Part shown: positions 61,881-64,000 of the stretch, piece by piece | Numbering within the stretch: the stretch's first letter is position 1 | Layout of the letters: each line of letters begins with the position of its first letter | DNA from: Litoreibacter meonggei | GTDB taxonomy: Bacteria; Pseudomonadota; Alphaproteobacteria; Rhodobacterales; Rhodobacteraceae | Direction of reading: 5' to 3' | NCBI RefSeq assembly: GCF_003663885.1 | Contig: NZ_RCCE01000003.1 | Coordinates: 421,501 to 485,500, forward strand | Length of the DNA stretch: 64,000 bases | The notes under the pieces: generated by a model | Database searches by the model: none | What the model was told of the DNA's origin: nothing | The model's input: the letters and a program-made list of their open reading frames with translations, nothing else | Made by a program: the position numbers and the translations under genes

Positions 61881-63287
61881 TCATAGCTTGTAGGCAGCTT
61901 TGGCCAAACCATAGGCAAGATCATGGGCGACCTCTAAAGCGTCAGCCATGCTTAAGCGGCCCGTCTCCACAAGACCGGCAAGGTAGGCGCAATCAGAGCG
62001 ACGCGCCACGTCGTGCCTTGCAGGAATGGAGCAGAAGGCCCGCGTATCATCGTTAAAACCAGCCGTGTTGTAGAAGCCGCAGGTCTCAGTCGTGGCCTCG
62101 CGGAACCGTTTGATCCCCTCAAAGCTGTCAAAGAACCACCAAGGCGGGCCCAGTTTCAATGACGGGTACGCACCTGCAAGCGGGGCAAGTTCGCGTCCGT
62201 AAACCGTTTCGTCCAAGGTAAACAGCAGCACGGTTAAATCCGGTTCCATCCCAACGGCATCCAGCAAGGGCTTTAACCCGCCGACATAGTCGGTCCGTGT
62301 GGGGATATCGAACCCCATGTCCCGGCCATGTGTCTTGAAGACCTGCTGCGAGTGGTTGCGGCCAGACCCCGCGTGGATTTGAATAGTTAGCCCGTCTTCA
62401 AGGCTCATCTTCGCCATCTCCGTCAGCATCTGCCCGCGAAATGCGTCCGCCTCCTCAACCGTGCAGGTGCCAGCCAGCGCCTTCTGGAACAGCGCGTCTG
62501 CATCTGACGCACTCAGGTTCTCAGTCCGCGCCGTTGGGTGGCCATGATCGCTCGCAGTCGCCCCGAAGCTCTTGAAAAACGCACGGCGTTTGCGGTGAGC
62601 ATTTAGGTAGCCGATCCAAGTCGTAGCCTTCTCGCCGGTGGTTTCGCCGAAAGCTTCGATGTTCGCGGCAAACCCCTCAAAGTCGGGATCAACCACAGCA
62701 TCAGGGCGATAGGTCGTGATCACGCGACCAGACCAGCCGCTTTCTTTGATCGTCTTGTGCGACTTTAAGTCATCAAGCGCTCCCTCGGTGGTGGCTAAAC
62801 ACTCGATCCCGAAAGCGTCAAACAGGGCTCGCGGGCGAAACGCATCTTGCGACAACTTATCGTCGATATGATCGTAGTATTGATCCGCCGTATCCGCACT
62901 CAACGGCATATCCAATCCGAAAACGTGCTCGAACGAATGGTTCAGCCACATGGAAGACGGCGTTCCGCGAAAAAGATGGAAGTTTTGTGCAAACAGCCGC
63001 CAAATCTTGCGCGGATCGGTCTCGGTTGCGCCGCCATCAATGCGCGAAATACCCAAATCCGTCAACGGCACACCTTGGCTCACCAACATGCGAAACACGT
63101 AGTGATCGGGAATGACCAACAGCTCAGCCGGATTTGGAAAACGCGCGTTCTGAGCAAACCAACTTGGGTCGCAATGCCCGTGCGGACTAAGGATCGGCAG
63201 GGCTTCGACGCTCTCAAACAAGCTACGTGCGGTGCTGCGCAGCTTGGGATCAGAGGAGAAAAGTCGATCAGGGTCGGTCAAAGGCAT
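61881..63287 (-). CDS. uxaC: Glucuronate isomerase
   Basis: A 468-residue TIM-barrel metal enzyme that isomerises D-glucuronate to D-fructuronate (and galacturonate to tagaturonate). It has the N-terminal SPHGHCDPSWFAQNARFPNP, the KIWRLFAQNFHLFRGTPSSMWL segment, TIQIHAGSGRNHSQQ and KLGPPWWFFDSFEGIKRFREATTE. Length is normal. No other uronate genes (uxuA/uxuB) are in the window. Confidence 0.96.
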   Translation of the reverse strand: MPLTDPDRLFSSDPKLRSTARSLFESVEALPILSPHGHCDPSWFAQNARFPNPAELLVIPDHYVFRMLVSQGVPLTDLGISRIDGGATETDPRKIWRLFAQNFHLFRGTPSSMWLNHSFEHVFGLDMPLSADTADQYYDHIDDKLSQDAFRPRALFDAFGIECLATTEGALDDLKSHKTIKESGWSGRVITTYRPDAVVDPDFEGFAANIEAFGETTGEKATTWIGYLNAHRKRRAFFKSFGATASDHGHPTARTENLSASDADALFQKALAGTCTVEEADAFRGQMLTEMAKMSLEDGLTIQIHAGSGRNHSQQVFKTHGRDMGFDIPTRTDYVGGLKPLLDAVGMEPDLTVLLFTLDETVYGRELAPLAGAYPSLKLGPPWWFFDSFEGIKRFREATTETCGFYNTAGFNDDTRAFCSIPARHDVARRSDCAYLAGLVETGRLSMADALEVAHDLAYGLAKAAYKL

Positions 63288-63426
63288 CGCGTTTCCAACT
63301 CATTTCGAGAGGCCGTTCCGCAAACTGATATTCTAATATGCCAGCATGTCAAATCAACGCGCTCAAAGAAAACAAACGTGCCACAAAAGATTGAGACACG
63401 TTTCATTTCAATAGAAATGGAGAAAG

Positions 63427-63502
63427 TGGTGAGCCCTGATGGGTTCGAACCATCGACCTACTGATTAAAAGTCAGTTGCTCTACCAACTGAGCTAAGGGC
63501 CC
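63427..63502 (-). tRNA. tRNA-Lys (anticodon TTT)
   Basis: A complete 76-nt tRNA on the minus strand. The acceptor stem is GGGCCCT / AGGGCTC, the anticodon loop CTTTTAA with anticodon TTT, and the T-arm GATGG-TTCGAAC-CCATC. The 3' CCA is encoded. Confidence 0.96.
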
Positions 63503-63609
63503 ACTGAGGGTGCTATCTAGAAAGGTCGCCCCATGGGGTCAACCCCCAAATCCACGTGAATCTGCGCCACGTCTTCCATTGTGTCCAAGCGAAGGTTATA
63601 TCGCGCGTC

Positions 63610-64000
63610 ATGCAACATGCAGATGCCCCCCTCGGCCTGCCCTTCATGAAAATGCACGGGCTGGGCAACGACTTCGTGGTTATTGACCAACGGGGCAACG
63701 ATACGCGTGTGTCGGCGGCCCTCGCCCGCGCGCTTGGCGACCGGCATCGCGGGGTGGGATTCGACCAACTTGCGGTGCTGGGTGACGTTGCAGACGCGGA
63801 TATCGGCCTGACTTTTTTCAACTCTGACGGCTCCACCGCGGGTGCATGTGGCAACGCAACACGCTGTGTCGCGCGATTCGAGATGGCGCGGCGGGGAATC
63901 ACGTCCCTCACCCTCAAAACCGAACGTGGGCTTTTGCAGGCCGAGGATGCCGGAGGCGGCTTGACGCGCGTCAACATGGGCGCGCCGCTGCTGGACTGGG
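63610..64000 (+). CDS. dapF: Diaminopimelate epimerase, N-terminal part
   Basis: The gene runs off the right edge after 130 codons. It reads MQHADAPLGLPFMKMHGLGNDFVVIDQRG, then GVGFDQLAVL and FFNSDGSTAGACGNATRCVARF, with the catalytic Cys in GNATRC/ACGN. DapF converts LL- to meso-diaminopimelate for lysine and peptidoglycan. The start at ATG 63610 is usual in Rhodobacterales; ATG 63646 (MKMHGLGNDF) is a possible alternative. Confidence 0.93.
   Translation, partial: MQHADAPLGLPFMKMHGLGNDFVVIDQRGNDTRVSAALARALGDRHRGVGFDQLAVLGDVADADIGLTFFNSDGSTAGACGNATRCVARFEMARRGITSLTLKTERGLLQAEDAGGGLTRVNMGAPLLDW

Noticed and set aside
63513-63977. 154-codon minus-strand frame at the right end
   Set aside because: The plus strand encodes an unmistakable dapF start in this interval.

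Overview
The window looks like chromosomal DNA of a marine alphaproteobacterium of the Rhodobacterales (Roseobacter group). The evidence is high GC; Rhodobacter-type porins; the LPS and housekeeping order DUF3576 - leuS - lptE - holA and pmbA - IMPase - DUF4170 - waaA - lpxK; the GANTC methylase CcrM next to rnhB; and PhnD, Fbp-type and HAD proteins typical of that group. All names come from reading translated sequence; no database search was run.

Layout. 1-2.5 kb: the start of yggS and two nearly identical porin genes, each with its own terminator. 2.7-20.3 kb: core genes for translation (leuS), outer membrane and LPS assembly (lptE, waaA, lpxK), replication and repair (holA, dciA-like, mutY), redox (dsbA, a flavoprotein), a MscS channel, a crotonase/SDR pair and an alkane monooxygenase. 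20.4-25.9 kb: a methyltransferase-like gene, ccrM and rnhB with two GANTC sites between them, two small secreted proteins, a membrane-anchored winged-helix protein and an inositol monophosphatase. 25.9-37.5 kb: transport, with an Fbp/Afu-type ABC operon, a Na+/phosphate symporter and a DeoR-led phosphonate-type operon (phnD, phnC, phnE, phnE, HAD phosphatase) without C-P lyase genes.

37.57-53.41 kb: a 15.8-kb integrative and mobilizable element in the 3' end of tRNA-Arg(CCT), bounded by a 47-bp direct repeat. From the left it carries a tyrosine integrase with an overlapping excisionase-like gene, then a divergent operon of Xre regulator, two-TM membrane protein, HNH nuclease, McrB and McrC. 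Next come an unrecognised zinc-ribbon gene and a probable defence block (a HEPN-like protein and a 1236-residue protein ending in a PD-(D/E)xK nuclease fold). The right end is a ColE1-like mobilization module (relaxase with two genes nested in another frame, MobC) and a replication-type HTH protein. Short TTTGTAC repeats lie inside both ends and probably serve as integrase arm sites. No conjugation machinery is present, so transfer would need a helper. The element is the most interesting part, above all the 45.1-50.1 kb pair, which matches no defence system I know.

53.4-64 kb: chromosome again, with a LacI-type regulator, YihY, a 59-residue PLDc_N-type membrane protein, an exopolysaccharide cluster (ugd, sugar transferase, NAD epimerase, FlaA1/WbpM-type dehydratase), D-lyxose isomerase and uxaC for sugar and uronate catabolism, tRNA-Lys(TTT) and the start of dapF.
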